A program made the position numbers and the translations under genes. This document shows positions 44,071 to 53,349 of a stretch of 64,000 nt of DNA, one piece after another. A model generated the notes under the pieces. The model searched no databases, was not told the origin of the DNA, and saw only the letters and a program-made list of their open reading frames with translations. Origin of the DNA: Methanolobus psychrophilus R15 (lineage in GTDB: Archaea > Halobacteriota > Methanosarcinia > Methanosarcinales > Methanosarcinaceae); the NCBI GenBank assembly GCA_000306725.1, contig CP003083.1, positions 2,108,001 through 2,172,000 on the forward strand, given 5' to 3'. The number at the start of each line of letters is the position of its first letter. Position 1 is the stretch's first letter.

Positions 44071-44748
44071 CTATCCAATACTGTTTTCGAGCAGCAGCTC
44101 CTTCATCTTATCAAGGACGAGCACTGCATCCTGCCTCTTTATATCCGCCTCATGCTCTCTGCAGTAGTTGAGAAGCTCTGCAGCCTTTCCTTCCGGTATT
44201 ATTTCCTTCCGGGTGGCTTCTTTTGTTAATCCAAAATAGCTCCGCTCGGTGTAATGTGTCTCCTTGGCAAGTGCTACTAAGGCCGCACAGCTCTCTTCAT
44301 CAATGATCTTCTTATGAGAGGCAGCAAGGAGAGTTTCCCTCATATTTACCATGGGACTTGAAACTGGTTCGAATGTGTCCGGATTGGTTGCCACCGCGAC
44401 CTCGTCATCATCTTCAACTATTCCGTCCCTGTACCATTCATATATCTTACCCACGCCGATCATGCCGTAGACATCGAGTTCAGAGGCACGCAGGGCACCC
44501 ATGCTGCATCCACCCACAACGGTAACTCCAGCATCTATCGCTCTGATTATCTCTTTGTGCGCAACGGCTGCCCTGCTGAAGAACACTCCGTCGATGATGC
44601 CAATCAAGGTATAGCCGGCCATGACCGCGGTTTCCATACTCCCTCTGAAAACGGGGGGCTGGTAATCAACATCTAGTATCTTCCTTGCATCTGCGTGGCT
44701 GATGCTCGTACCTGTGAATACTAATGCTTTGCTCTTTTTCGCATTCAT
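44071..44748 (-). CDS. tfuA: TfuA-like McrA glycine thioamidation protein
   Basis: TfuA works with YcaO to convert a glycine in the alpha subunit of methyl-coenzyme M reductase to thioglycine. The 225-residue protein has the TfuA core: KALVFTGTSISHADARKILDVDY, QPPVFRGSMETAVMAGYTLIGIIDGVFF and VVGGCSMGALRASEL. Its ATG overlaps the ycaO stop (ATGA), so the two are translationally coupled. The family role is known from genetic work in Methanosarcina. Confidence 0.92.
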   Translation of the reverse strand: MNAKKSKALVFTGTSISHADARKILDVDYQPPVFRGSMETAVMAGYTLIGIIDGVFFSRAAVAHKEIIRAIDAGVTVVGGCSMGALRASELDVYGMIGVGKIYEWYRDGIVEDDDEVAVATNPDTFEPVSSPMVNMRETLLAASHKKIIDEESCAALVALAKETHYTERSYFGLTKEATRKEIIPEGKAAELLNYCREHEADIKRQDAVLVLDKMKELLLENSIG

Positions 44749-46022
44749 TTCCTGACCCTGTGCCTCCAGGGGCGCTCTTGAGGAGCCATTTTCTGTTTCT
44801 TTCCGGTTTTTAGTCTGCTCCCCATGCGCTCTCTGTCGAGGGAGTACATCTCAAATGTCGGTGTGATGGCCCTGATGACGCAAACCGGTATGCTCTCTCT
44901 GGAAAGGTCCACGATTACAGCGCTGTTAACGACACGGCCGAGTTGCTCAAGAACTGTTTCGATGTTTTCTGAGGGGCTGTTTGCTGAAAGGTCTTTGATC
45001 TCATTCATCGTAACCTTCTCTCCTTCCTCATACCAGTATCTGTTCATGCGCTTGATCCTGTCGTAACCTATATGCCTTACAAAGCTCTCACGGTCAGTGT
45101 CCTCACGTGCGCCATGTATCTGCACGACCCGTGACTGGGCTGCCTCGGTCAGAGCCCTCTTTATCGCTATCTCGGGCTTCAGGTGGGCTCCCGCTCCCAT
45201 AACAAGCAATGCCGGGTCCATCAGTCTCACATCATCAGTAGCCGCCACGACCGTGGTTATCTCCGTATCATGTGGCAGAAGCCACAGTTTAACATCAACA
45301 TCATTATCGAGGAATCTGCGCAGCAGTTCATAGTTCTCTCCATCCTCTGCTGTCAGGATTATTTCTTTGCCAGGAAACCTGTGAAACTCAGCAGTGCTTA
45401 GGGCATCCCTCTCAATAACCTCAAGCAGCCCGTGAAGTATTGCTTCCTCGGGCATATTGCCGGCAGCAAGTCCATTGGTATTGGACCTGAAAAGCTTCGC
45501 CGCCCGGCCGGGTGCGTTATAGGGATGGAAAACAGCATTTGCAGGAACAGCCATTTCTTCTTTTTTCAGCAGGTCCCATCCGGTGGTCCACTCTATCAGT
45601 TGCTCCGGGGAATACATTTCAGACAGTAGCAGGGATGCAGGATCTACTGCAGGGCCTCTGGAAAGTGCGCCTTCAAAACTATCTATGAAGCAGGGTGCGG
45701 AAATATCTTCATTTACATCCCTATTCAGGCCACTTCTCTCTGCAAGGCATCTCTCATAGCTTTCCATCATTGCCGAAATGCGTGCCTGGTTCTCTGTGCT
45801 CCCTTTGCCGGAATATATGGAGATTGCTCCCTCTGCGGCACTTGGCCTCACCGTTGTGATCACGGGTATGCCTATCCTGTCAAGGTCCGTTATGCCGGCG
45901 ACCCTTGTAACACCTATCCTGTTAAGGCTGCTTTTGGCCCGTTCAAGGGTTGTCTCCTCCCCCAAGACGCGCTGTGTTCCCCTGATGTATATATGTGATT
46001 TGTCTATAGTTATCTCTGGCAT
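44745..46022 (-). CDS. ycaO: YcaO-type McrA glycine thioamidation enzyme
   Basis: YcaO activates the backbone amide with ATP so that sulfide can replace the oxygen. From ATG 46022 (MPEITIDKSHIYIRGTQRVLGEETTLERA) the protein has 425 residues. The ATP/Mg motifs include RISAMMESYERCLAERSG, GNMPEEAILHGLLEVIERDALS and KRALTEAAQSRVVQIHG. It reads straight into tfuA. The source of sulfur is not encoded in the pair; the divergent cysteine desulfurase at 46444 is a candidate. Confidence 0.93.
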   Translation of the reverse strand: MPEITIDKSHIYIRGTQRVLGEETTLERAKSSLNRIGVTRVAGITDLDRIGIPVITTVRPSAAEGAISIYSGKGSTENQARISAMMESYERCLAERSGLNRDVNEDISAPCFIDSFEGALSRGPAVDPASLLLSEMYSPEQLIEWTTGWDLLKKEEMAVPANAVFHPYNAPGRAAKLFRSNTNGLAAGNMPEEAILHGLLEVIERDALSTAEFHRFPGKEIILTAEDGENYELLRRFLDNDVDVKLWLLPHDTEITTVVAATDDVRLMDPALLVMGAGAHLKPEIAIKRALTEAAQSRVVQIHGAREDTDRESFVRHIGYDRIKRMNRYWYEEGEKVTMNEIKDLSANSPSENIETVLEQLGRVVNSAVIVDLSRESIPVCVIRAITPTFEMYSLDRERMGSRLKTGKKQKMAPQERPWRHRVRK

Positions 46023-46190
46023 GTTTAGGCAAAGTCTCTTATATCTATTAAATTCTTGCGACAATTGCTTATCTCTGACTTATCTCCGGCTTATTTAAGG
46101 CCCATTCCGATGATTTTTCCTTTTAACAATAACTATATATAATTGTTACACCAACTGTAATGTTCAATCGGATAGCAACATAAAGTATGT

Positions 46191-46200
46191 AAAATATATA
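46191..46200 (+). promoter_or_regulatory. TATA box of the 51-residue ORF
   Basis: AAAATATATA lies about 47 bases before the strong AGGAGG site at 46237-46242, which leaves room for a short leader of about 25 bases. A second TATA-like stretch at 46219-46227 is too close to the ribosome binding site. Confidence 0.35.
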
Positions 46201-46246
46201 TGAAGTGCTTATCTGGTTAATATATAAATGAGAGACAGGAGGAATT

Positions 46247-46402
46247 ATGAGAGACCTAAGGAAAGATAAGACCAGATCTGACAATGTCGACTGTTTTATA
46301 TCCAATTTCCATTCCGTTATCGCCGGGATTTCATCAGATGAACTCAACGACGAGGATATGGATCTCTGCCGCTTCATGGTAGGCGGACTGCAGGCAAAAT
46401 AA
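46247..46402 (+). CDS. 51-residue protein with strong ribosome binding site, unknown
   Basis: A small frame starts at ATG 46247, four bases after AGGAGG, and reads MRDLRKDKTRSDNVDCF, then ISNFHSVIAGISSDELND and a cysteine-containing end (MDLCRFMVGGLQAK). TATA box, ribosome binding site and terminator hairpin frame it exactly, so it is probably a real monocistronic gene. It is acidic in the middle, basic at the start and has two cysteines. I do not recognise it. It lies between ycaO and the cysteine desulfurase. Confidence 0.65.
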   Translation: MRDLRKDKTRSDNVDCFISNFHSVIAGISSDELNDEDMDLCRFMVGGLQAK

Positions 46403-46409
46403 GCCTGCA
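46389..46409 (+). terminator. Hairpin terminator embedding the 51-residue ORF stop
   Basis: TGCAGGC (46389-46395) and GCCTGCA (46403-46409) flank a seven-base loop, AAAATAA, that holds the stop codon 46400-46402. AAACTATTTTTATTTTCTT follows. Confidence 0.65.
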
Positions 46410-46443
46410 AAACTATTTTTATTTTCTTGACGTAAGGACTCCT

Positions 46444-47625
46444 ATGTACGATGTCCATTCTGTCAGGGAAGACTTTCCGGTGCTTAAAGAAGTTATCTAT
46501 CTGGATAATGCAGCCACCACACAGACCCCGGTACCTGCAGTCCGGGCTATGGAGGAGTATTTTTTCAAGTATGCAGGTAATCACGGCAGGGGAGCTCACA
46601 GGCTTGCCCGTGAGACCACAAACCATTATGAGGATGCCCGGGAAAGCGTCGCAGCTTTTCTGAATGCAGATGTAAAAAAGACCATCTTCACAAGGAATGC
46701 CACAGAAAGCATAAATGTTGTTGCACGGGGTTTTCCCTGGGAGGATGGCGACCATGTTATAGTCACCCTTGTGGAACATCACTCCAACCTTCTTCCCTGG
46801 ATGCGGCTTAAAGATGAGGGAGTGGACCTCACCATTGTAAAACCTGATATCACCGGTATTGTCGATCCCGGGAATATAATCTCGGCGATTACCGGCCGGA
46901 CGCGCTTGATAGCTGTCACCCAGGTGTCCAATGTATTTGGTTCCATACAGGATGTCAGCAGGGTTATCAAATCTGCTCACGGGGGGGATATCCGGGTGCT
47001 GGTGGACGGTTCCCAGTCCGCAGGGCACATGCCCGTAGATCTGGGCTCCATGAATCCTGATTTCTTTGTAACTCCCGGTCACAAGGGCCTTCTGGGGCCG
47101 CAGGGTACCGGTGTGTTGTATATAAAGGAGCCGGATAATATCGAGCCGCTGTTCCTTGGCGGGGGGATGGTCCGTGCGGTGAATGATTCCGGTTATGAGA
47201 TAGAGGCAAGCCCTGCAAAGTTTGAGGCCGGTACCCCCAATATGCCGGGAGTCATTGGCCTTGGGCGGGCAGTGGAATATGCGAAAGATGTAGGGGTTAA
47301 GGATATCGAGAAGCATGAGGTGACGCTTGCCCGGGATGCCGCCCGCAGGCTTGCAGGGATAGATGGGGTGGAAGTTTACGGACCAAAGGAAAGGTCATCT
47401 GTTGTGCCTTTCAATGTCACCGGTATGAATGCGCACGATGTTGCCATGATACTTGACCAGACCCGGAAAATATGCGTGCGTAGCGGTTATCACTGTGCTA
47501 TTCCCGGGATAGGGTTCCTCGGGGTGGATGGTACCGTGAGGGCTTCGTTTGCATTGTACAATACGCAGGAAGAGGTTGACCAGCTTGTTGATACTGTCCT
47601 GAATATTGCTGCATTCGTTGCTTGA
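46444..47625 (+). CDS. SufS-like cysteine desulfurase (class V aminotransferase)
   Basis: The enzyme is expected to remove sulfur from cysteine as a persulfide, using pyridoxal phosphate. The 393-residue protein begins VREDFPVLKEVIYLDNAATTQTP, has the PLP lysine in TPGHKGLLGPQG (Lys214) and the active-site cysteine in VRSGYHCAIPG (Cys351). These are SufS-family features. No sufBCD or iscU genes are adjacent. Many methanogens lack such an enzyme and use sulfide directly, so its place beside ycaO/tfuA is notable. Confidence 0.9.
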   Translation: MYDVHSVREDFPVLKEVIYLDNAATTQTPVPAVRAMEEYFFKYAGNHGRGAHRLARETTNHYEDARESVAAFLNADVKKTIFTRNATESINVVARGFPWEDGDHVIVTLVEHHSNLLPWMRLKDEGVDLTIVKPDITGIVDPGNIISAITGRTRLIAVTQVSNVFGSIQDVSRVIKSAHGGDIRVLVDGSQSAGHMPVDLGSMNPDFFVTPGHKGLLGPQGTGVLYIKEPDNIEPLFLGGGMVRAVNDSGYEIEASPAKFEAGTPNMPGVIGLGRAVEYAKDVGVKDIEKHEVTLARDAARRLAGIDGVEVYGPKERSSVVPFNVTGMNAHDVAMILDQTRKICVRSGYHCAIPGIGFLGVDGTVRASFALYNTQEEVDQLVDTVLNIAAFVA

Positions 47626-47749
47626 AGCAGTGCTGAAAGCGGGCTGCGGTGATGGAAGCAAAAAGTTATTATGGGCAGGCTATATTTATATAATTACAAA
47701 GCTGGATTGCTTGACAACATACCCTTATAGACAAAAGAGAGGCTTAAAA

Positions 47750-48865
47750 GTGACCAAGGACGTGCTTCTGTGGGATGAGACCATATTCCGAAACGGTGAG
47801 GTTCTTGAACTGGATTACCTTCCGGAATACTTCGCACACAGGGAATCCCAGTTGCAGGCCCTCAAGTTCAGCCTGAAGCCGGCCATGCGTGGGATGAGGC
47901 CGGTGAACTGTCTTGTCAAAGGCCCTCCGGGTACCGGAAAGACCACTGCGGTCCAGAAAGTGTTCAATGAGATGAAGGAACATACCGATAATGTGGTCTT
48001 TGCAAAGATAAACTGCCAGATGGATTCCACACGTTTTGCGGTAGTTTCCAGGATATACGAAAAGCTGGTCAATATCAAGCCGCCTACATCCGGTGTCGCT
48101 TTCAGGAAGCTTTTTGAGAAAGTATTGAAACATCTTGTGGATACCAACAAGATACTGGTGGTTGCCCTTGATGACATAAACTACCTTTTCCATGAAGGGC
48201 ATGCAGACGAAGTGATGTATTCACTGCTACGGGCCCATGAACAGTACCCTGGGGCCAGGGTTTCAGTAATCGCTATCATCAGTGATGTGGGTACTTCCTA
48301 CAATTTCGATCCCAGGGTAGGCTCCGTGTTTTTGCCGGAGGAGGTAAATTTCCCCCGATATGGACCTGGCGAGATTGGGGATATTGTCCGCAACAGGGTG
48401 CAGCATGCTTTTTACCCGAACGTAGTACCGGATGAGGTGTGTGAGCGCATCGTGGAATATGTGAGCACTACAGGCGACCTGCGTGTAGGTATCGATCTTC
48501 TCAAGCGTTCAGGGCTGAATGCAGAGCGCAGGGCAAGCCGCACTATCTCCCTCGAGGATGTCGAGAAAGCTTATGATGCATCCCGGCTCACGTACCTCTG
48601 TCGCAGTATTCGCTCCCTTACCGATCATGAGAGGACTTTGCTTGGTCTAATAGCAAAGGGAGGGGACCTGCAGACAGGTGATCTCTATAAATCCTTTCAT
48701 GAAATCACAGGACTTGGATATACGCGCTTTTATGAGATCCTCGAAAAGATGAATTCCTCTCAGTTTCTGGATGCCGACTTCTCAGGCAAGGGCATGCGTG
48801 GAAGGACCAGGATGATCAAAACAAGGCACGAACCACAGGATATACTGAAGTGTCTTGAACACTAA
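47750..48865 (+). CDS. cdc6: Orc1/Cdc6-type replication initiation protein
   Basis: The protein binds origins and helps load the MCM helicase. A GTG start at 47750 (VTKDVLLWDETIFRNGEVLELDYLP) gives 371 residues; the open frame runs back to 47606 but the early part is not family-like. Walker A is KGPPGTGKTTAVQKV, Walker B VVALDDINYLF, and a C-terminal winged helix follows SIRSLTDHERTLLGLIA. GAGAGG precedes the GTG, and TATATTTATATAATT at about 47682-47696 is a likely TATA element. No clear origin recognition repeats were seen beside it. Confidence 0.9.
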   Translation: MTKDVLLWDETIFRNGEVLELDYLPEYFAHRESQLQALKFSLKPAMRGMRPVNCLVKGPPGTGKTTAVQKVFNEMKEHTDNVVFAKINCQMDSTRFAVVSRIYEKLVNIKPPTSGVAFRKLFEKVLKHLVDTNKILVVALDDINYLFHEGHADEVMYSLLRAHEQYPGARVSVIAIISDVGTSYNFDPRVGSVFLPEEVNFPRYGPGEIGDIVRNRVQHAFYPNVVPDEVCERIVEYVSTTGDLRVGIDLLKRSGLNAERRASRTISLEDVEKAYDASRLTYLCRSIRSLTDHERTLLGLIAKGGDLQTGDLYKSFHEITGLGYTRFYEILEKMNSSQFLDADFSGKGMRGRTRMIKTRHEPQDILKCLEH

Positions 48866-48882
48866 TTCATGGGATTTTGTTT

Positions 48883-49608
48883 TTAAGCCATGCTGAGCTC
48901 GAGTTTATGCTTTATTTTCTCCCAGCCCGGCATCAATGAATCAAGCATCCTGTAATAATCAGGACTATGATCATGATACTTTAGATGGCATAGCTCATGG
49001 ATAACAACATAATCAATGCATTGTTTAGGAGCTTTGACAAGTTCCGTGTTTAATGTCATGGTACCTTTTTCAGACAGGCTTCCCCATCTTTTTTGCATGC
49101 GTTTTACAGAAATTGAAGGTTTGCCGAAGTCCAAAAACTTAAACTTTGGCCAGCATCTATCAATACTTTCGGCAAACTGAATATTTGCCTTCTCTGAATA
49201 CCATTTTTTCATGAGTTTTTTTACGAGTTCTGGTTCTGGTTCATCCCGGCAAGTGACCTGAAAAACTCCTCCGGACAACTTGACGCTATTTTTCTGTCCC
49301 CTGGTAACTTTTAAGCGATATTGTTTTCCAAGATACAGATGTGTCTCACCACTAATGTAAAGCCGCTCTGGTGTTTTTGGAGTGAACTGCCGGAAATAAT
49401 CCACCTGTTTTAAGATCCACCGTGCTCTTTTATGCATCTTTTTCTCGATCAGTGAAATTTCAGAACCATTCGGCGCTTTAACAATTACAGTACTGTCCGG
49501 ATGGACTGCGATTTCCAGTGTTTTCCTTTTTGCGTAAATGAGCCGGTATTCAATTGTTTTCTTACCGTAGGTAAATGACCTGTTCTCGCAATTTGTTACC
49601 CCTGTCAT
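48883..49608 (-). CDS. YgjP-type (DUF45) zinc metallopeptidase in the R-M operon
   Basis: The 241-residue protein has the zincin motif VVIHELCHLKYHDHSPDYY, with the two His and the Glu of HExxH and a downstream His. Its core (YRLIYAKRKTLEIAVHPDSTVIVKAPNG, RMQKRWGSLSEKGTMTLN) is that of the YgjP/DUF45 family. Such genes often sit next to type I hsdR. Its ATG overlaps the hsdR stop (ATGA), so it is co-translated with hsdR. Its role in the system is not established. Confidence 0.88.
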   Translation of the reverse strand: MTGVTNCENRSFTYGKKTIEYRLIYAKRKTLEIAVHPDSTVIVKAPNGSEISLIEKKMHKRARWILKQVDYFRQFTPKTPERLYISGETHLYLGKQYRLKVTRGQKNSVKLSGGVFQVTCRDEPEPELVKKLMKKWYSEKANIQFAESIDRCWPKFKFLDFGKPSISVKRMQKRWGSLSEKGTMTLNTELVKAPKQCIDYVVIHELCHLKYHDHSPDYYRMLDSLMPGWEKIKHKLELSMA

Positions 49609-52600
49609 CTGTAGCTCCTGTGTTTTGCAACCAGCAGGACCTTTTCGATAATTCCGTCCATCTGTTTGCTTGACATGTCGATATTTTTCCCATTCTTCAG
49701 TTCATCGTACAAATAGTCGTCAATTTCGTTTTCTGTTTGTTTTTTAGCATCCTCATCATCCCAGAAATTGACTTTGTTGTGTTTTTCAATAATTGCATGA
49801 ATGGCTATCGCAGTATCGGCGATAATATTTTCGAGCTCCTTCCCACCCAGTCCATGGTTTTTAATGAATGGTTTGATCACTCCATAGTAAGCCATCGCAT
49901 CTTCGTTATCATTGAGATGAACCGGTACTTCATCATGCACTTTTCCAACAACCTTGTTCCTGATATCCGTGACTTTGTTCAGATAGTCCAGATCCGAGAG
50001 TCTCTTTGCTCTGAAATCTTCTATGGCCTGCTGGATGAGCTTTGAGAACTTTTCGTAGAATGCCGGGTCTGTGTCCATTTTCTCAATGATCACTCTTTTG
50101 GTGGCATGTGCTATGGTATCGGCTCTGGAAGATGTGGTCTTTTTTGTTTCGTAGATTCCCTGTTCTTCCTTTACCTGATCGAACATTTTATCATCAAAGA
50201 TATTGACGGGCTCGTTGAGCCGGATTGCTTCATCTGCCTGTATGTGTGTGTCCAGAAGTTTCTTGATTTTTGGCTCATAATCTCTGTAATCGATTGCCTC
50301 AGCATATCGCAGTTTAACAGAATTTTTCAGGGACTGGAATTTCCTAAGGTCGGCTTTGTATCTGGATAGTGTCTGTTCGTCAGTTTCTGATAGAAAGCGG
50401 TCTGAAGACAGGGCAATTGCGAGGTTTCTGGAATACTCGGAAAGGCGGGCGTAGAATTCTTCCCTGAGCTGTTCGTCTGCCAGCAGAAGTTCGTATTCTT
50501 CTTCATCATAGGCATGTTTTACTGTTTTGAAGAGGTCCCAGAGGTCAGAGTACCTGCCGGGCAGTTTTTCGACTTCCCTGTTTATCGAACTGAGTGTACC
50601 TGCAAGGTCCGACTCGTCGAAGCCTTCAAATGCACTGTACATGGTCAGTGCTTTGTCCAGTTCTCCGAGTATGCTTGCGTAATCAACAATGAATCCGAAT
50701 TCTTTGCCCTCATGAATACGGTTAACCCTTGCAATAGCCTGAAGCAGGGTGTGCTCCCGTAAAACCCTGCACAGGTACAATACGGTATTTTTCGGAGCGT
50801 CAAATCCTGTCAGGAGTTTGCTTACCACTATCAGTATTTCCGGATCGCTGCCGTGTTTGAACTGGTTGATGAGCTGTTTTGTGTATTCTTCCTCGCTCCT
50901 GTAGCGTCTCATCATTTTTTGCCAGAATTTGACAACCTCGTCGGTTGCTTCGTCATCGGTCTCATCATAGCTTTCACGCATATCCGGCGGGGAAATGACG
51001 ACCTCCGATGAAATCGTGCCAATTTCGTTCAGGTAATTGTGGTATCTCAGGGCGGCAGGCTTGCTGGGGGCGACAAGCTGGGCTTTGAACCCCGTCCCCT
51101 GCCAGTTTGCACGGTAATGCTCGATTATATCGAACGCCCTCATGTAGATGACCTGGTCGGCTTTGTTCAGCATTTCCGCTCTGGCATATTTGCGTTTGAG
51201 GTCAGCTTTCTGCTGGTCGGTGAGTCCCTGGGTATGGCGTTCGAACCACATGTCAACAGCCGCCTGGTTCTGGGTCATTTCCACATGTCTTCCTTCATAA
51301 AGGAGCGGCACCACAGCACCGTCCTCGACGGCCTGTGTTATGGAGTAATGGGGTTCAAGCAGTCCGCCGAATTTGGTGAAGCTGTTCTTTTCCTTTTTCA
51401 TCAGCGGGGTTCCCGTGAATCCCAGATAGCAGGCGTTGGGGAACATCTGCCTCATGCGTGCGGAGAATGATCCGAACTGGGTGCGGTGGCTCTCATCAAC
51501 CAGCACGAAGATGTCGGGCGACACATCCTGGTATTTTCCGGCGGCATAGGCTTTATCGAATTTGTGGATCAGCGTGGTTATGATGCCGGACTCTTTTTCA
51601 GTGATAAGTTCCAGAAGGTTGCGCCCGGAGGTGGCGCGACTGGCTTCAAGACCGCAGGCGGCAAATGTGTTGCCAAGCTGTTTGTCAAGATCGTCCCTGT
51701 CTGTTACCAGCACTATCCGGGGATTCAATATTTCCGGGTCAAGGGCGAGGTTTCTTGCCAGCATGACCATTGTCAGGGATTTGCCGGATCCCTGTGTGTG
51801 CCAGATGATGCCTCCCCTGCGGGATCCGTCCTCGCCGAATTGCTTTATGCGCTTGAGGGTTGATTTTGTTACAAAATACTGCTGATACCTGGCGATCTTT
51901 TTAATACCGGCATCAAATATGGTGAACTTCCATGCCAGCTCCAGTAATCTTTCAGGACGACAGAGTGAATATATCGACCTGTCCTGTTCGGTGACAAGGC
52001 GTTCTTTTTCCAGTATTTCGGGTTCTGCGTTGAGGGTGGTTAATATTCTGGAGATGATATCTTTTTCCAGCGGCTTGCTGACCAGCTCCTGTAGTTTTTC
52101 AAACTCCGGGGTTCCGGCCTGCGTCTGTTTTTCTTTCCAGATGCTCCATAACTTTGCAGCACTTCCGACTGTTGCATACATAGCACTGTTCTTGTTTATG
52201 GCGAGAAGCAGCTGGGTATAAGTGAAGAGTTTTGGAATGTGTTCATCTGTCTGGTTCCTGATGGATTGTGATACGGCCTGCCCGATATCTACCTGCGGGG
52301 CCTTACATTCTATTACGCAGAAAGGAATTCCGTTGACAAATAGCACGATATCCGGGCGCACGGTCTCAGTGCTTCTGGAACGCTGGACACTATACTCAAC
52401 GGTTACATGGAAGCTGTTTCTCTCGGGATTGCGCCAGTCGATGTAGTTCAGGTTAAAGCTCTTGGAGTTGCCTTCGATGGTCTGCTCCATTGCGGTCCCG
52501 AGGGTCAGGAGGTCGTATACCATTTCATTGGTCTTCAGCAGTCCGTCATACCTGATGTTCTTGAGCTTCTCGATGGCAGACTGGATGTTCTCTTCACTGA

Positions 52601-52805
52601 ACAGGTACTCGTTTCCCCTGTACTGGATGCGGTTTATTTTCTTCAGCTGGCTGCGCAGGATGCTCTCAAGGAGTACATTGGACGTGCGGCTCTGTCTTTC
52701 CTTCAGCGCCTCACCCGGACTTAAATATTCATAACCCAGGTTTATGAGAAGCTGTACTGCCGGAATCTGGGAAAGTGCCTTTTCGTTTGTCTCGAATGTG
52801 TCCAT
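49605..52805 (-). CDS. hsdR: Type I restriction enzyme, R (translocase/nuclease) subunit
   Basis: HsdR translocates DNA with ATP and cuts unmodified DNA. The 1066-residue protein has an N-terminal nuclease core (RPDIVLFVNGIPFCVIECKAP, the D...ExK pattern at about residues 153-169), Walker A HTQGSGKSLTMVMLARN, the DEAD-type motif FVLVDESHRTQFG, LGFTGTPLM and VSKLLTGFDAPKN. It starts at ATG 52805 after AAGGAG. It appears intact. Confidence 0.96.
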   Translation of the reverse strand: MDTFETNEKALSQIPAVQLLINLGYEYLSPGEALKERQSRTSNVLLESILRSQLKKINRIQYRGNEYLFSEENIQSAIEKLKNIRYDGLLKTNEMVYDLLTLGTAMEQTIEGNSKSFNLNYIDWRNPERNSFHVTVEYSVQRSRSTETVRPDIVLFVNGIPFCVIECKAPQVDIGQAVSQSIRNQTDEHIPKLFTYTQLLLAINKNSAMYATVGSAAKLWSIWKEKQTQAGTPEFEKLQELVSKPLEKDIISRILTTLNAEPEILEKERLVTEQDRSIYSLCRPERLLELAWKFTIFDAGIKKIARYQQYFVTKSTLKRIKQFGEDGSRRGGIIWHTQGSGKSLTMVMLARNLALDPEILNPRIVLVTDRDDLDKQLGNTFAACGLEASRATSGRNLLELITEKESGIITTLIHKFDKAYAAGKYQDVSPDIFVLVDESHRTQFGSFSARMRQMFPNACYLGFTGTPLMKKEKNSFTKFGGLLEPHYSITQAVEDGAVVPLLYEGRHVEMTQNQAAVDMWFERHTQGLTDQQKADLKRKYARAEMLNKADQVIYMRAFDIIEHYRANWQGTGFKAQLVAPSKPAALRYHNYLNEIGTISSEVVISPPDMRESYDETDDEATDEVVKFWQKMMRRYRSEEEYTKQLINQFKHGSDPEILIVVSKLLTGFDAPKNTVLYLCRVLREHTLLQAIARVNRIHEGKEFGFIVDYASILGELDKALTMYSAFEGFDESDLAGTLSSINREVEKLPGRYSDLWDLFKTVKHAYDEEEYELLLADEQLREEFYARLSEYSRNLAIALSSDRFLSETDEQTLSRYKADLRKFQSLKNSVKLRYAEAIDYRDYEPKIKKLLDTHIQADEAIRLNEPVNIFDDKMFDQVKEEQGIYETKKTTSSRADTIAHATKRVIIEKMDTDPAFYEKFSKLIQQAIEDFRAKRLSDLDYLNKVTDIRNKVVGKVHDEVPVHLNDNEDAMAYYGVIKPFIKNHGLGGKELENIIADTAIAIHAIIEKHNKVNFWDDEDAKKQTENEIDDYLYDELKNGKNIDMSSKQMDGIIEKVLLVAKHRSYR

Positions 52806-52816
52806 GTTTTTTCTCC

Positions 52817-53347
52817 TTATTCTGCGTCGTTATCTCCGAAATATTCTGACCAGAGACGTGATAGCTCGTCACAATATCCCCAGCCGATGCCCTGTGCTTT
52901 TAGCATGACCTCATGCAGGCTTTCCTTCAGAAGTGTAATGTCGTGTCCCTGCTTTTGCGCAGCAATAACCAATTTTGCAGCGTCTTCATACAAATCTTCC
53001 ATTGAAATGTAGTAGTCCTGGTCAATATCTCCCAGTTCATCAGTAATCCTGTGCCCCTGCACCACCGTATACACATAAACGTCCGCCCTGATCATCGAAT
53101 CATCAGTGGCCTTTTCAAGATACCGGATAATACGCCCCGCCTCTTTAAGATCCCAGTCTTTCGTTCCTCGCATATTGTAACTAAGGGCACGGGATATTTT
53201 CTTCTTATGCTTTTCAACTTCAATATCTTCGGCGTCTGCAAGCGCCGACCTGACAAAGAGCTTATTGTCACCAGACAGTTCCATCATGTCCTTCACCAGG
53301 GCAATCAGTTCCGCCTTTTCCAGTGAGTTCAGTCTTCTCCTTGCCAT
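52817..53347 (-). CDS. Unrecognised 176-residue protein between hsdS and hsdR
   Basis: From ATG 53347 (MARRRLNSLEKAELIALVKDMMELSGDN), which lies two bases after the hsdS stop and follows GAGGCG, this is a 176-residue, mostly helical soluble protein. Its start (leucine-rich helix, 'SxxEKxELixLVxDmmelS') resembles DUF6155-like proteins, though I hold that loosely. A longer frame to 53395 would overlap hsdS. Its fixed place inside the R-M operon suggests an accessory or control role. Confidence 0.7.
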   Translation of the reverse strand: MARRRLNSLEKAELIALVKDMMELSGDNKLFVRSALADAEDIEVEKHKKKISRALSYNMRGTKDWDLKEAGRIIRYLEKATDDSMIRADVYVYTVVQGHRITDELGDIDQDYYISMEDLYEDAAKLVIAAQKQGHDITLLKESLHEVMLKAQGIGWGYCDELSRLWSEYFGDNDAE

Positions 53348-53349
53348 GG

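Noticed and set aside
46123-47316. Long antisense ORF over the cysteine desulfurase
   Set aside because: The plus-strand frame has clear SufS-family motifs and catalytic residues; the antisense product has no family features.
47626-47749. Replication origin next to the Orc1/Cdc6 gene
   Set aside because: The gap is only 124 bases. No repeated origin recognition boxes or long AT-rich unwinding element were found beyond a TATA box.
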